Source of the DNA: an uncultured Planctomycetaceae bacterium
GTDB taxonomy: Bacteria; Planctomycetota; Planctomycetia; Planctomycetales; Planctomycetaceae
Direction: 5' to 3'
Assembly (NCBI GenBank): GCA_903823545.1
Contig: CAIJTL010001411.1
Span: 1 to 5,176, forward strand
DNA: 5,176 bases
In this document: in pieces, positions 1 through 5,176 of the stretch
How the letters are laid out: each line of letters starts with the position of its first letter
Numbering within the stretch: position 1 is the first letter of the stretch
Made by a program: the position numbers and the translations under genes
Notes under the pieces: model-generated
The model's input: the letters and a program-made list of their open reading frames with translations, nothing else
The model's database searches: none
Told to the model about the DNA's origin: nothing

Positions 1-129
1 CGAATCAGGCTCGACGAGTCGCAACGATTTGGTGAAGTTATTTCTGTCGATGTCGCAATGGGATCATGTCTCTTGCTTCAGCTTCCTACCAGCAAGGTCA
101 GCGCTGCTGGACCGCAAACAAAAGGATGA
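1..129 (+). CDS. Possible 3' end of an upstream reading frame (partial, unknown function)
   Basis: This frame is open from the left edge for 42 codons and ends in TGA at 127-129. Its translation has a plausible protein character, including a stretch reading RFGEVISVDVAMGSCLLLQL, which looks like strand-rich C-terminal sequence, but I do not recognise a family. The stop is one codon away from the ATG of the M24 gene and lies in the same frame. The Shine-Dalgarno of that gene (AAAGGA, 121-126) overlaps the last two codons of this one, an arrangement typical of operon neighbours with coupled translation. An open stretch of only 42 codons could arise by chance, and a second frame is also open here, so this is tentative. 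The alternative is an untranslated leader. Confidence 0.4.
   Translation, partial: RIRLDESQRFGEVISVDVAMGSCLLLQLPTSKVSAAGPQTKG
121..126 (+). promoter_or_regulatory. Ribosome binding site of the M24 gene
   Basis: AAAGGA lies 6 nt before the ATG at 133. It overlaps the final codons of the possible upstream reading frame, whose TGA begins at the next base, so the two may be translationally coupled. Confidence 0.7.
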
Positions 130-132
130 TTT

Positions 133-1290
133 ATGTCTCGGCACGATTTCTCTGTGGCAGAATTTTCACGACGCCAAACGCGAACGCGAGAGGCAATCGG
201 TCAGGCGGGACTCGATTGGATGATTGTGATTCATCCAGTCTCGATCCGTTGGCTGACCGGTTCTGATGCGAAGAGCTATCAAGAATTTCAATGTCTGTTG
301 ATCTCGGCCAAGTCGGGACCGATCGCAGTACTGACTCGTGACGGCGAGCGAAACGAATTCTTGGACGACGCGCTCGTGGATGAGCTTCACACATGGGGCG
401 GCGGTGAGCCTGAAGACCCGATTTTGGCACTTCAGAAAATCGCCGATCGGTTTGGGCTTCGAGGAGCACGCATTGGCCTGGAGGTGCCGGGTTACTTTCT
501 GCACCCGCATCACTACGTGCGCATCAAGCACCTTTTCGGCGAATCCAACATCGTTGAAGCGACAAACTTGATTCATGACCTCACGTTGGTGAAGTCTGCT
601 ATTGAATTAAGCTATATCCGCGAGGCCGCTCGGATCGGTGACATCGCGATGGCCCGATTCGCAGATTCTCTGTGCGAAGGGCGGAGTGAACTCGAACTCG
701 CAGGCGAGATCTACCACGCACTTTTGACGTCAGGGAGCGGACTGGCGGCAAGCCCGATCAATCTCGTTTCCGGAGAGCGATCTTGCTTCAGTCACGGAGC
801 ACCGACCTCCCGACGATTGCGTCGAGGTGACTTTGGCAATGTCGAATATGGAGCGACGTTCAAACGCTACACGTCGACGATCGGTCGCCAGTTTTGCCTT
901 GGTCAGCCAACCATACGAATGGTCGAGTTGTATGAACTAGTTTGTCGAGCTTCAGATGCCTGTCTCGCCGAGATTCGTGCGGGAGTTCCGGCAGTCGTTC
1001 CACATTTAGCCGCTAAGGAAGTAATTGATGAAGCAGGGCTAAATCACGCTCGAGTCCATCTGTCCGGTTACGGCCTCGCTCCTGGATCGCCACCTGGTTG
1101 GGCGGAACCAATTCATCTTTTCGGTGACAGCAAGTATGTCCTTCAAGCCGGAATGGTGATTACTGTCGAACCACCAGTCTTCATTGGTGAAGAACGACTT
1201 GGTGCTCGAATCATCGACAACGTTCTGGTCACCGAGAACGGCTACGAAGTCTTGTCGCGTTTCAGTCGCGATTTGATCGTGGTTGGATGA
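133..1290 (+). CDS. M24-family (creatinase / Xaa-Pro peptidase fold) hydrolase with degenerate metal site, DoeA-like
   Basis: This is a 385-residue cytosolic protein with no signal peptide. Residues 1-150 form the creatinase-type N-terminal domain, and about 155-385 form the pita-bread catalytic domain, opened by LVKSAIELSYIREAARIGD (152-170). His221 (SCFSHG) sits where the family has a conserved active-site His. The dinuclear metal site of true M24 peptidases is largely absent: the first Asp position reads Glu239 (NVEYGA), the second reads Thr (YTSTIGR, 246-252), the EPG-type Glu is kept at 346 (VEPP), and the final Glu of the GxRIED motif is Ile361 (GARIID). This pattern, with the RY...R...G.P block at 245-259 and GYGLAP...PPGWAEP (312-326), resembles creatinase and ectoine-hydrolase (DoeA) relatives, which cleave C-N bonds in small molecules. 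The substrate is therefore uncertain. The start is supported by AAAGGA 6 nt upstream. No ectoine or creatine genes are visible nearby to confirm a pathway. Confidence 0.88.
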   Translation: MSRHDFSVAEFSRRQTRTREAIGQAGLDWMIVIHPVSIRWLTGSDAKSYQEFQCLLISAKSGPIAVLTRDGERNEFLDDALVDELHTWGGGEPEDPILALQKIADRFGLRGARIGLEVPGYFLHPHHYVRIKHLFGESNIVEATNLIHDLTLVKSAIELSYIREAARIGDIAMARFADSLCEGRSELELAGEIYHALLTSGSGLAASPINLVSGERSCFSHGAPTSRRLRRGDFGNVEYGATFKRYTSTIGRQFCLGQPTIRMVELYELVCRASDACLAEIRAGVPAVVPHLAAKEVIDEAGLNHARVHLSGYGLAPGSPPGWAEPIHLFGDSKYVLQAGMVITVEPPVFIGEERLGARIIDNVLVTENGYEVLSRFSRDLIVVG

Positions 1291-1378
1291 AAGACGTCAC
1301 ATCGACGAATAAGTTCAGGCGTTCCAACAATGAGCGTGGTCTTGAGTCGTCATGCTCGCTTCGTGTTTGTCGCGTTTG
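1291..1378. other. Convergent intergenic gap without a clear terminator
   Basis: These 88 bp separate the stop codons of two converging genes (M24 and M28). I looked for a GC-rich hairpin followed by a T-run on either strand and found only weak pairings (for example GAGC with GCTC around 1332-1356) without a T-tract. Termination may be factor-dependent or may occur inside the opposing gene. Confidence 0.5.
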
Positions 1379-2635
1379 TCAAAACACCGAAAGCAGCAGC
1401 AACTGCGAAGTGCGGATCAACCACTTGCGATCATTAGCGGTAAAGGTCCCCTTGACGAGTAACTGCTGACATTTATTTTGAGCCTGAGTCACGATCAGTC
1501 TTTGCAGATCGGTAAATTTTCGTTGGCCATCGGCTTCGAGGAGGAGTTGTGTAATTCGGAGCACAGCCCTCACTTCATCGACATCGGGCGGAACCTCGTC
1601 GGTCCAGACTGGAGCTTGTTCAGCGTTGGCCGCTGATTGAATGACGTTCAGAACGAGACTTGATATAGCGGCGACTTTGTCAAAGTCGATCTTCTCAGGA
1701 ACATCACGAGGCGTGTGATAGTCCGAATGTTCGCCGGTCGAGAGGAACAAGAACGGAATCTTCTCACCCCAAAATGGACCGTAATCGCTGCGGACTCCGA
1801 TGAGATCAACGCCAAGTCGGGCGACTTCGAGTCCACGCGGCGAGCCAATTTGATCGAGAGTTGATTTCAATTGGGGAGCGTGTTCACTCCCCATAACAAA
1901 GACGGTCGGCAGCGGCAGGTCTCCGAGCGAGCGACCAATCATGTCGGCCGTAATGAATAGCTTGACGTTCTCAATCGGCCATGGCGGATTCGCCACAAAC
2001 CACCGCGAACCCCACAGCATTTGTTCTTCCATATCGAAGCCGACAAAGACAACGCTTCGTTTGGGACGTTGTTTTGACAGTGAAAACTGACGAGCGATCT
2101 CCAACATCATCGCCGTCCCCGTCGCGTTATCGTCGGCTCCTCGAAAGATGGCCCCATTGCGAGTTCCCAAATGATCGTAGTGGACTCCGAGAACGATCAA
2201 TTCCTTCTTCAATTCTGGATCGCTTCCTTCGATCCAAGCGCCAACATTTTGGCCAACGATGTGAGGTTTCTTTGTGGCGCTAATCGGCTTCACTCTCGGA
2301 GAATCATCCACCTCTGACGAATCGGATTCTGTGCCAGGGATGTGTTGCTCATATGAGTTTTCCGCGAAGAGCGGCTTCAGGCGACATTCGACAAAATGCT
2401 GTCGTAGATATGCAGCGGCGCGAACTGTATCCGCGCCTGCTCGCCCCCCTAGATCTCGGCTCGCCAGAAATTCAACGTGTGGTCGAACATGTCCTGGCTT
2501 GATTGTCCCTTCCCAACCGGTTGGCGGCTCGTCTGCAATGGCAATTCGGGCCAAAAACAACGCCAGCAAAACAAACAGGACCATCGAAAAACGACGGGAT
2601 AGAACTCCTGTGGTACTCGATCGAAAAGTGGTCAT
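1379..2635 (-). CDS. Secreted M28-family zinc aminopeptidase
   Basis: This 418-residue exported metallopeptidase is predicted to remove N-terminal residues from peptides outside the cytoplasm. A basic N-terminus and hydrophobic core (about 18-34) end in AIA before DEPP, a good signal peptidase I site near residue 34. All expected M28 residues are present: zinc ligand His152 and Asp154 in GVHYDHLG, bridging Asp169 in GADDNATG, catalytic Glu203 and ligand Glu204 in FDMEEQMLWGS, Asp231 in ADMIG, and His307 in SDYHTPRD. A variable, Ser/Asp-rich loop lies at about 95-125. After the catalytic domain ends near 335, about 80 further residues form a helical, charged C-terminal region not needed for the fold. 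The ATG at 2635 was chosen because AAAGGA stands 7 nt upstream and the signal peptide follows directly. An in-frame ATG at 2719 would add 28 basic residues without a ribosome site. The gene stands alone: it converges on the M24 gene, and the ferredoxin terminator lies upstream. Confidence 0.92.
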   Translation of the reverse strand: MTTFRSSTTGVLSRRFSMVLFVLLALFLARIAIADEPPTGWEGTIKPGHVRPHVEFLASRDLGGRAGADTVRAAAYLRQHFVECRLKPLFAENSYEQHIPGTESDSSEVDDSPRVKPISATKKPHIVGQNVGAWIEGSDPELKKELIVLGVHYDHLGTRNGAIFRGADDNATGTAMMLEIARQFSLSKQRPKRSVVFVGFDMEEQMLWGSRWFVANPPWPIENVKLFITADMIGRSLGDLPLPTVFVMGSEHAPQLKSTLDQIGSPRGLEVARLGVDLIGVRSDYGPFWGEKIPFLFLSTGEHSDYHTPRDVPEKIDFDKVAAISSLVLNVIQSAANAEQAPVWTDEVPPDVDEVRAVLRITQLLLEADGQRKFTDLQRLIVTQAQNKCQQLLVKGTFTANDRKWLIRTSQLLLLSVF

Positions 2636-2642
2636 TCCGCAG

Positions 2643-2648
2643 TCCTTT
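2643..2648 (-). promoter_or_regulatory. Ribosome binding site that fixes the M28 start
   Basis: On the minus strand AAAGGA stands 7 nt before the ATG at 2635. The same motif with the same spacing precedes the fused membrane protein at 3603. It supports the shorter protein over the in-frame ATG at 2719. Confidence 0.75.
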
Positions 2649-2823
2649 GCAGAGGAAGGCCGACAACCGGTTTGGTTGCGGTTTCTCTTCCGCAGCAGGG
2701 TAGGTGGGAACCGACGCATGGCTCAAGACAAGTTGCGATCTGCAGGAGCACCGCTTCGACGTGTCTCTCCGAGGTAAAAACTCGACACCGCATTCGCGAG
2801 TAAAATCAACGAGTCGTAGGCGC

Positions 2824-2859
2824 AAAAAAACACCCCACACCGGAGCCACGGGGTGGGGT
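2824..2859 (-). terminator. Intrinsic terminator of the ferredoxin gene
   Basis: Reading the minus strand, ACCCCAC (2853-2859) pairs with GTGGGGT (2832-2838). After one mismatch the stem continues with CCG/CGG, closing a six-base loop (2843-2848). The hairpin is followed by G and then seven T residues (2824-2830), the classic Rho-independent form. It begins about 38 nt past the ferredoxin stop codon. There is no comparable T-run on the plus strand, so it acts on leftward transcripts. It should isolate ferredoxin transcription from the downstream M28 gene. Confidence 0.88.
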
Positions 2860-2896
2860 TGTTTCAAGAATCGTTTGTTCGCGACCAAAAGGGCAA

Positions 2897-3175
2897 TTAC
2901 TTGCCAGCCAATGGTTCCTTTTTCTCGGTGAGAACCGGGTATTGAGGAGCCATCTCTTTGTTGAGGTCTTTGTAGGCAGCCCACTCTTCTGGAAGATTGT
3001 CTTCGTGGAAGATTGCTTCGACCGGGCATTCCGGGACGCAGGCTTCGCAGTCGATGCATTCATCCGGATTGATGAAGAGCATTGATTCGCCTTCGTAGAA
3101 GCACTCGACCGGGCATACGACGACGCAATCGGTGTACTTACAATTGAAACACGGTTCGGCAACGATGTGAGCCAT
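2897..3175 (-). CDS. fdxA: Seven-iron ferredoxin ([3Fe-4S][4Fe-4S]), Azotobacter FdI type
   Basis: This 92-residue soluble electron carrier contains nine cysteines: 9, 12, 17, 21, 25, 40, 43, 46 and 50. The first half has [21 protein letters not shown] and the second [12 protein letters not shown]. By comparison with Azotobacter vinelandii ferredoxin I, Cys9, 17 and 50 should hold a [3Fe-4S] cluster and Cys21, 40, 43 and 46 a [4Fe-4S] cluster. Cys12 and Cys25 match the two non-ligand cysteines of that protein. The C-terminal helix region is kept up to TEKKEPL, but the protein then stops, about 14 residues shorter than the roughly 106-residue Azotobacter protein. The ATG at 3175 follows a strong ribosome site (AGAAGGGA, ending 5 nt upstream). 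The gene has its own promoter and terminator, so it is likely monocistronic; no redox partner gene adjoins it. The symbol follows common usage for this ferredoxin type. Confidence 0.95.
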   Translation of the reverse strand: MAHIVAEPCFNCKYTDCVVVCPVECFYEGESMLFINPDECIDCEACVPECPVEAIFHEDNLPEEWAAYKDLNKEMAPQYPVLTEKKEPLAGK

Positions 3176-3274
3176 CGGTATCCCTTCTCTTCACTCGCCG
3201 ATCACTCCACTGCGCGTCAGCCGCGCCGAATCGGCATGAGTACCCCGATGCAATCCAATTCACAGACTGATATT

Positions 3275-3320
3275 TGGTTGTCGCATCGTTCAACCACAGT
3301 CTTTCCCCCGCACACTGCGG
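3275..3320 (-). other. Hairpin-forming part of the predicted ferredoxin leader
   Basis: Two potential hairpins lie side by side in the leader. TGGTTG (3275-3280) pairs with CAACCA (3291-3296) around a 10-base loop, and CCGCA (3308-3312) pairs with TGCGG (3316-3320) around a 3-base loop. A third, GCGCG (3212-3216) with CGCGC (3222-3226), lies closer to the ribosome site. No known riboswitch is recognised. Confidence 0.3.
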
Positions 3321-3363
3321 AAGTTTTTCGCCTCGTCGAAAGGGGCACAAGTTCAAGTCCGGC

Positions 3364-3392
3364 AAAGGCGGGGCGATGTTAGGTGTGCCTTT
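3364..3392. repeat. Inverted repeat centred on the ferredoxin -10 box
   Basis: AAAGGC (3364-3369) and GCCTTT (3387-3392) are perfect inverse copies separated by 17 bp. Their centre, at 3378, falls inside the -10 hexamer (3376-3381). The placement would suit a repressor operator, but six-base arms can arise by chance. Confidence 0.3.
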
Positions 3393-3404
3393 TCGGAGTG
3401 TCAA
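3376..3404 (-). promoter_or_regulatory. Sigma-70-type promoter of the ferredoxin gene
   Basis: On the minus strand a perfect TTGACA (3399-3404) is separated by exactly 17 bp from TAACAT (3376-3381), which matches four of six bases of TATAAT including the key A2 and T6. Transcription would begin near 3369, leaving a leader of about 190 nt before the ferredoxin ATG. It is the only well-matched leftward promoter I can see in the spacer. The length of the leader is the main reason for caution. Confidence 0.6.
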
Positions 3405-3459
3405 GGACGGCTTTTTGCCCGGATTATATTCATCAATTTTTGGTGTAAACCCCGACCGC

Positions 3460-3478
3460 TCGATGTGATTTACATCGA
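3460..3478. repeat. Perfect 7-5-7 inverted repeat, candidate operator
   Basis: TCGATGT and ACATCGA flank GATTT, giving a perfect dyad of 19 bp. It lies about 55 bp upstream of the ferredoxin -35 box and 124 bp before the fused membrane protein start, and about 30 bp past the TATATT at 3425-3430. The size and symmetry fit a site for a dimeric helix-turn-helix regulator; the TGT...ACA core resembles several such families but does not identify one. Confidence 0.45.
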
Positions 3479-3589
3479 AGTAAGACGATGGCTTGCCCCC
3501 AACTCGCTGCTGTTTAAGCCGCCGTCGTGACTATCATGGAAGACCTCACCAACGATGAAACTCGCTTCTGAGAACTTTCCTGTCCAACA

Positions 3590-3595
3590 AAAGGA
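3590..3595 (+). promoter_or_regulatory. Ribosome binding site that fixes the fused membrane protein start
   Basis: AAAGGA stands 7 nt before the ATG at 3603. An earlier in-frame ATG at 3555 has only a poorly spaced GGAAGA (11 nt away), so the later start is preferred; the earlier one would add 16 residues. Confidence 0.7.
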
Positions 3596-3602
3596 ACTGA
3601 CG

Positions 3603-5176
3603 ATGGCCGATCATGCAAATGGCAGTGCGGCAACTCCAAGCAATGACGGTTCGCAGCCAACGTCTGGGAATAAGTTACTGTCCCCGTCCAGCGGTCACGG
3701 AGATGTCACGTTGCCTGCCTCAGACGGGCTTGAAACCTATTCGCTCTCAGAAAGTCATCGCGGTGCGTCTCCCGAAATTGAATGGGCGTCGCAACCGACC
3801 ACCGTCAAAGTCAGCCCGCAGACCTTAGCGGAAGTCGAGACAGCCAAGCGATTTCAAACGCCCGGAACGAATGCTCGTTTCGTTTTGTTGGGATGCAACG
3901 CATTGGTCTTCATGACCAGTGTTTGCGTAATGGTACTCGAACTGACCGCATCGCGATTGATCGCCAAACATGTGGGGAGTTCACTTTATACGTGGACTTC
4001 AGTCATTGGCGTCGTGCTGGCGGGAATTACGATTGGAAATTTTCTGGGAGGCTGGCTGGCCGATCGGTTCGCTCCCGGCAAGTTGTTGAATTGGTTGTTT
4101 CTGGCGGCAAGCGTGTTGTGTTTGAGCGTGCTTTGGCTCGATGGCTTGATGGTAGATCGAGCGAGGCCGGAGGGATGGCAATGGCCGACGTGGGTCGTCT
4201 GGGTCGTGGGGATAGTTTTCTTCTTCCCATCAATGTCGCTCGGCACAATTTCCCCCGTGGTCGCCAGCTTGGCGTTGTCGCAAAGTCGCAAAGTGGGAGC
4301 GACCGTCGGCAACGTCTACGCATGGGGTGCATTGGGATCGATCGTTGGAACATTTTTAACCGGGTTCATCTTGATCGACACAATGGGAACGCGAGCGATT
4401 GTCGCGCTGACAGCCGGCACGTTGGCCTCAATGGGAGTGTTGGCTGCTGCGGGAAAGTGGACTTATCGGGCAACGGTGTTGTTCGGTTGGATGCAGTTTG
4501 TGACTTGGATTGGACTGACCGCCGCGATCACAGATGGCGGAATGAAGAACGTCATGACTTCAATCGGACGAACGGTTACGCGTTTTCAAAGCGAGGAGAC
4601 GCGCGACAAATCGAGGCGGCTTTGGACGACGTTCGGCGAATCGCTGGGACGCCGCTTGCATGAACTCGGTCTAACGCTCGGCCTGCGTGATGATCGAGTG
4701 GGCGAGTATCACGACGAGAGCAATTACTCGTACATCAACGTTTCGGAGAGAACCGAAGACGGGGATCGAGTCAAAGTCCTGCGGCTCGACAAGTTGGTTC
4801 ACAGTTACTTGGTTCAAGACAATCCGACTCAATTGAACTACGAGTACGAAAAGGTTTACGCAGCGGTGACCGAGCAAGCAGTGGCGGGATGGTCTCGCCA
4901 GACGTCGGTTTCGTTGGGCGATATTCAGCGGACGATCGAGCAGCGTCGCCAAGAGATTTCGGCGGCGAAAGCAGCAAGTGCCGCAAACGAAGCGAGCGAA
5001 TCAACTCAGAAACCTGCGGTCGATATCGCATCCGCCTCTTCGGGACTCGACGAGGCGATCGCAGAGAAATTGACTACGCCACAAGCATCGAAAGCTGCCA
5101 AAAGTCCGTCTGATGATCCTGCTCAAGAAGCCAAGAAGTTGCCCACGTTGGCTGAAATCTGTCAGCAGTTTCCATC
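3603..5176 (+). CDS. Fused multi-TM (MFS-like) / spermidine-synthase-like protein, 3' end outside the window
   Basis: The frame stays open for 524 codons to the right edge. Residues 1-88 are a polar, low-complexity N-terminal tail. About seven hydrophobic segments follow (roughly 92-117, 128-150, 161-181, 194-222, 236-258, 264-284, 288-310) with the hallmark ELTASRL (113-119) and a TWTSVIG...GNFLGGWLADR block (130-155), as in fused MFS/spermidine synthase proteins. After a charged amphipathic linker, 366-420 matches the small beta domain that starts spermidine-synthase-like enzymes: EYHDESNYSYINV, LRLDKLVHSYL and NPTQLNYEYEKVYA. Next comes an Ala/Ser/Glu/Lys-rich insert (about 436-510, its start likely coiled coil) before LPTLAEICQQFP. 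The Rossmann domain with the glycine-rich nucleotide-binding loop is expected just beyond the edge. Authentic polyamine synthesis is not assured, since membrane-fused relatives are mostly uncharacterised. The gene is divergent from ferredoxin and starts after a good ribosome site. Confidence 0.88.
   Translation, partial: MADHANGSAATPSNDGSQPTSGNKLLSPSSGHGDVTLPASDGLETYSLSESHRGASPEIEWASQPTTVKVSPQTLAEVETAKRFQTPGTNARFVLLGCNALVFMTSVCVMVLELTASRLIAKHVGSSLYTWTSVIGVVLAGITIGNFLGGWLADRFAPGKLLNWLFLAASVLCLSVLWLDGLMVDRARPEGWQWPTWVVWVVGIVFFFPSMSLGTISPVVASLALSQSRKVGATVGNVYAWGALGSIVGTFLTGFILIDTMGTRAIVALTAGTLASMGVLAAAGKWTYRATVLFGWMQFVTWIGLTAAITDGGMKNVMTSIGRTVTRFQSEETRDKSRRLWTTFGESLGRRLHELGLTLGLRDDRVGEYHDESNYSYINVSERTEDGDRVKVLRLDKLVHSYLVQDNPTQLNYEYEKVYAAVTEQAVAGWSRQTSVSLGDIQRTIEQRRQEISAAKAASAANEASESTQKPAVDIASASSGLDEAIAEKLTTPQASKAAKSPSDDPAQEAKKLPTLAEICQQFP

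Larger units (their letters stand above)
3176..3602. other. Divergent intergenic region between ferredoxin and the fused membrane protein
   Basis: This 427-bp spacer has no convincing gene. It holds the ferredoxin promoter (3376-3404), its predicted leader of about 190 nt with three short hairpins (3212-3226, 3275-3296, 3308-3320), an inverted repeat around the promoter -10 box (3364-3392), and a perfect 7-5-7 inverted repeat (3460-3478). A TATATT at 3425-3430 could be a -10 box for the plus-strand gene, but I see no matching -35 at normal spacing. Short frames through the region have no ribosome site or recognisable protein. Confidence 0.6.

Noticed and set aside
131..576. Minus-strand open frames of 112 and 136 codons opposite the M24 gene
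   Set aside because: They lie fully or almost fully antisense to a well-supported gene, are rich in Arg and Ser, and have no family motifs or ribosome site.
2659..2680. CAACC-GGTTT-GGTTG inverted repeat upstream of the M28 gene
   Set aside because: The arms are only five bases and part of the match comes from an overlapping AACCGGTT palindrome; no promoter boxes adjoin it.
2636..2719. Longer M28 start at the in-frame ATG at 2719
   Set aside because: It would put 28 mostly basic and polar residues before the signal peptide and lacks a ribosome site, whereas the ATG at 2635 has AAAGGA 7 nt upstream.
3191..3207. TCACTC direct repeat with an 11-bp period before the ferredoxin ribosome site
   Set aside because: There are only two six-base copies in simple pyrimidine-rich sequence, which is easily due to chance.
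3308..3327. Plus-strand terminator: CCGCA/TGCGG hairpin followed by AAG and five T
   Set aside because: The stem has only five pairs and is offset from the T-run, and no plus-strand gene precedes it; it lies in the predicted ferredoxin leader, which is transcribed the other way.
3336..3380. tRNA-like T-loop GTTCAAGTCC at 3351-3360
   Set aside because: The flanking bases do not form the five-pair T stem, and no acceptor stem, anticodon arm or CCA end can be assembled around it.
3138..3404. Open frame of 88 codons on the minus strand overlapping the ferredoxin start
   Set aside because: Its ATG lies within the -35 box of the likely promoter, it has no ribosome site, its composition is not protein-like, and it overlaps a certain gene in another frame.
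3555..3602. Longer start of the fused membrane protein at ATG 3555
   Set aside because: It is in frame, but its only purine-rich site is 11 nt away, and a strong ribosome site lies directly before the next ATG at 3603.
3782..4663. Plus-strand open frame of 293 codons in another frame
   Set aside because: It is a shadow of the fused membrane protein, whose frame encodes clear hydrophobic segments and family motifs; this one is rich in Arg and Gly with no recognisable domain.

Overview
The window looks like ordinary chromosomal DNA of a bacterium, most likely a planctomycete (inference). The grounds are moderate GC, a secreted M28 peptidase with an extra C-terminal region, an Azotobacter-type seven-iron ferredoxin, and a membrane-fused spermidine-synthase-like protein with long low-complexity stretches, a combination familiar from that phylum. 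I see no tRNA, rRNA, CRISPR array, insertion sequence or phage gene.

Layout. Positions 1-129 may hold the 3' end of an upstream reading frame. It is followed at once, in the same frame, by an M24-fold (creatinase / Xaa-Pro peptidase) hydrolase at 133-1290 on the plus strand. An 88-bp gap then separates this gene from a convergent, minus-strand gene for a signal-peptide-bearing M28 zinc aminopeptidase (1379-2635). Upstream of that, also on the minus strand, is a short ferredoxin gene (2897-3175) with its own intrinsic terminator (2824-2859), so it is probably a single-gene transcript. A 427-bp divergent spacer (3176-3602) carries a near-consensus sigma-70-type promoter for the ferredoxin, an unusually long predicted leader with small hairpins, and a perfect 7-5-7 inverted repeat. 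On the plus strand from 3603, a fused multi-TM / spermidine-synthase-like gene runs off the right edge; it is open to the end of the window, with its catalytic Rossmann half presumably outside.

How the genes relate. They do not form an obvious pathway. Two are hydrolases acting on peptides or other C-N bonds (one cytosolic, one exported), one is an electron carrier, and one is a membrane protein of uncertain chemistry. Every gene start chosen has a good purine-rich Shine-Dalgarno sequence 5-7 nt upstream, which settles the two starts that were ambiguous (M28 and the fused protein). The points most worth a second look are the M24 protein's missing metal ligands, the large insert inside the spermidine-synthase-like domain, and the regulatory architecture of the divergent spacer. 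I do not see a convincing new multi-gene system in this window.
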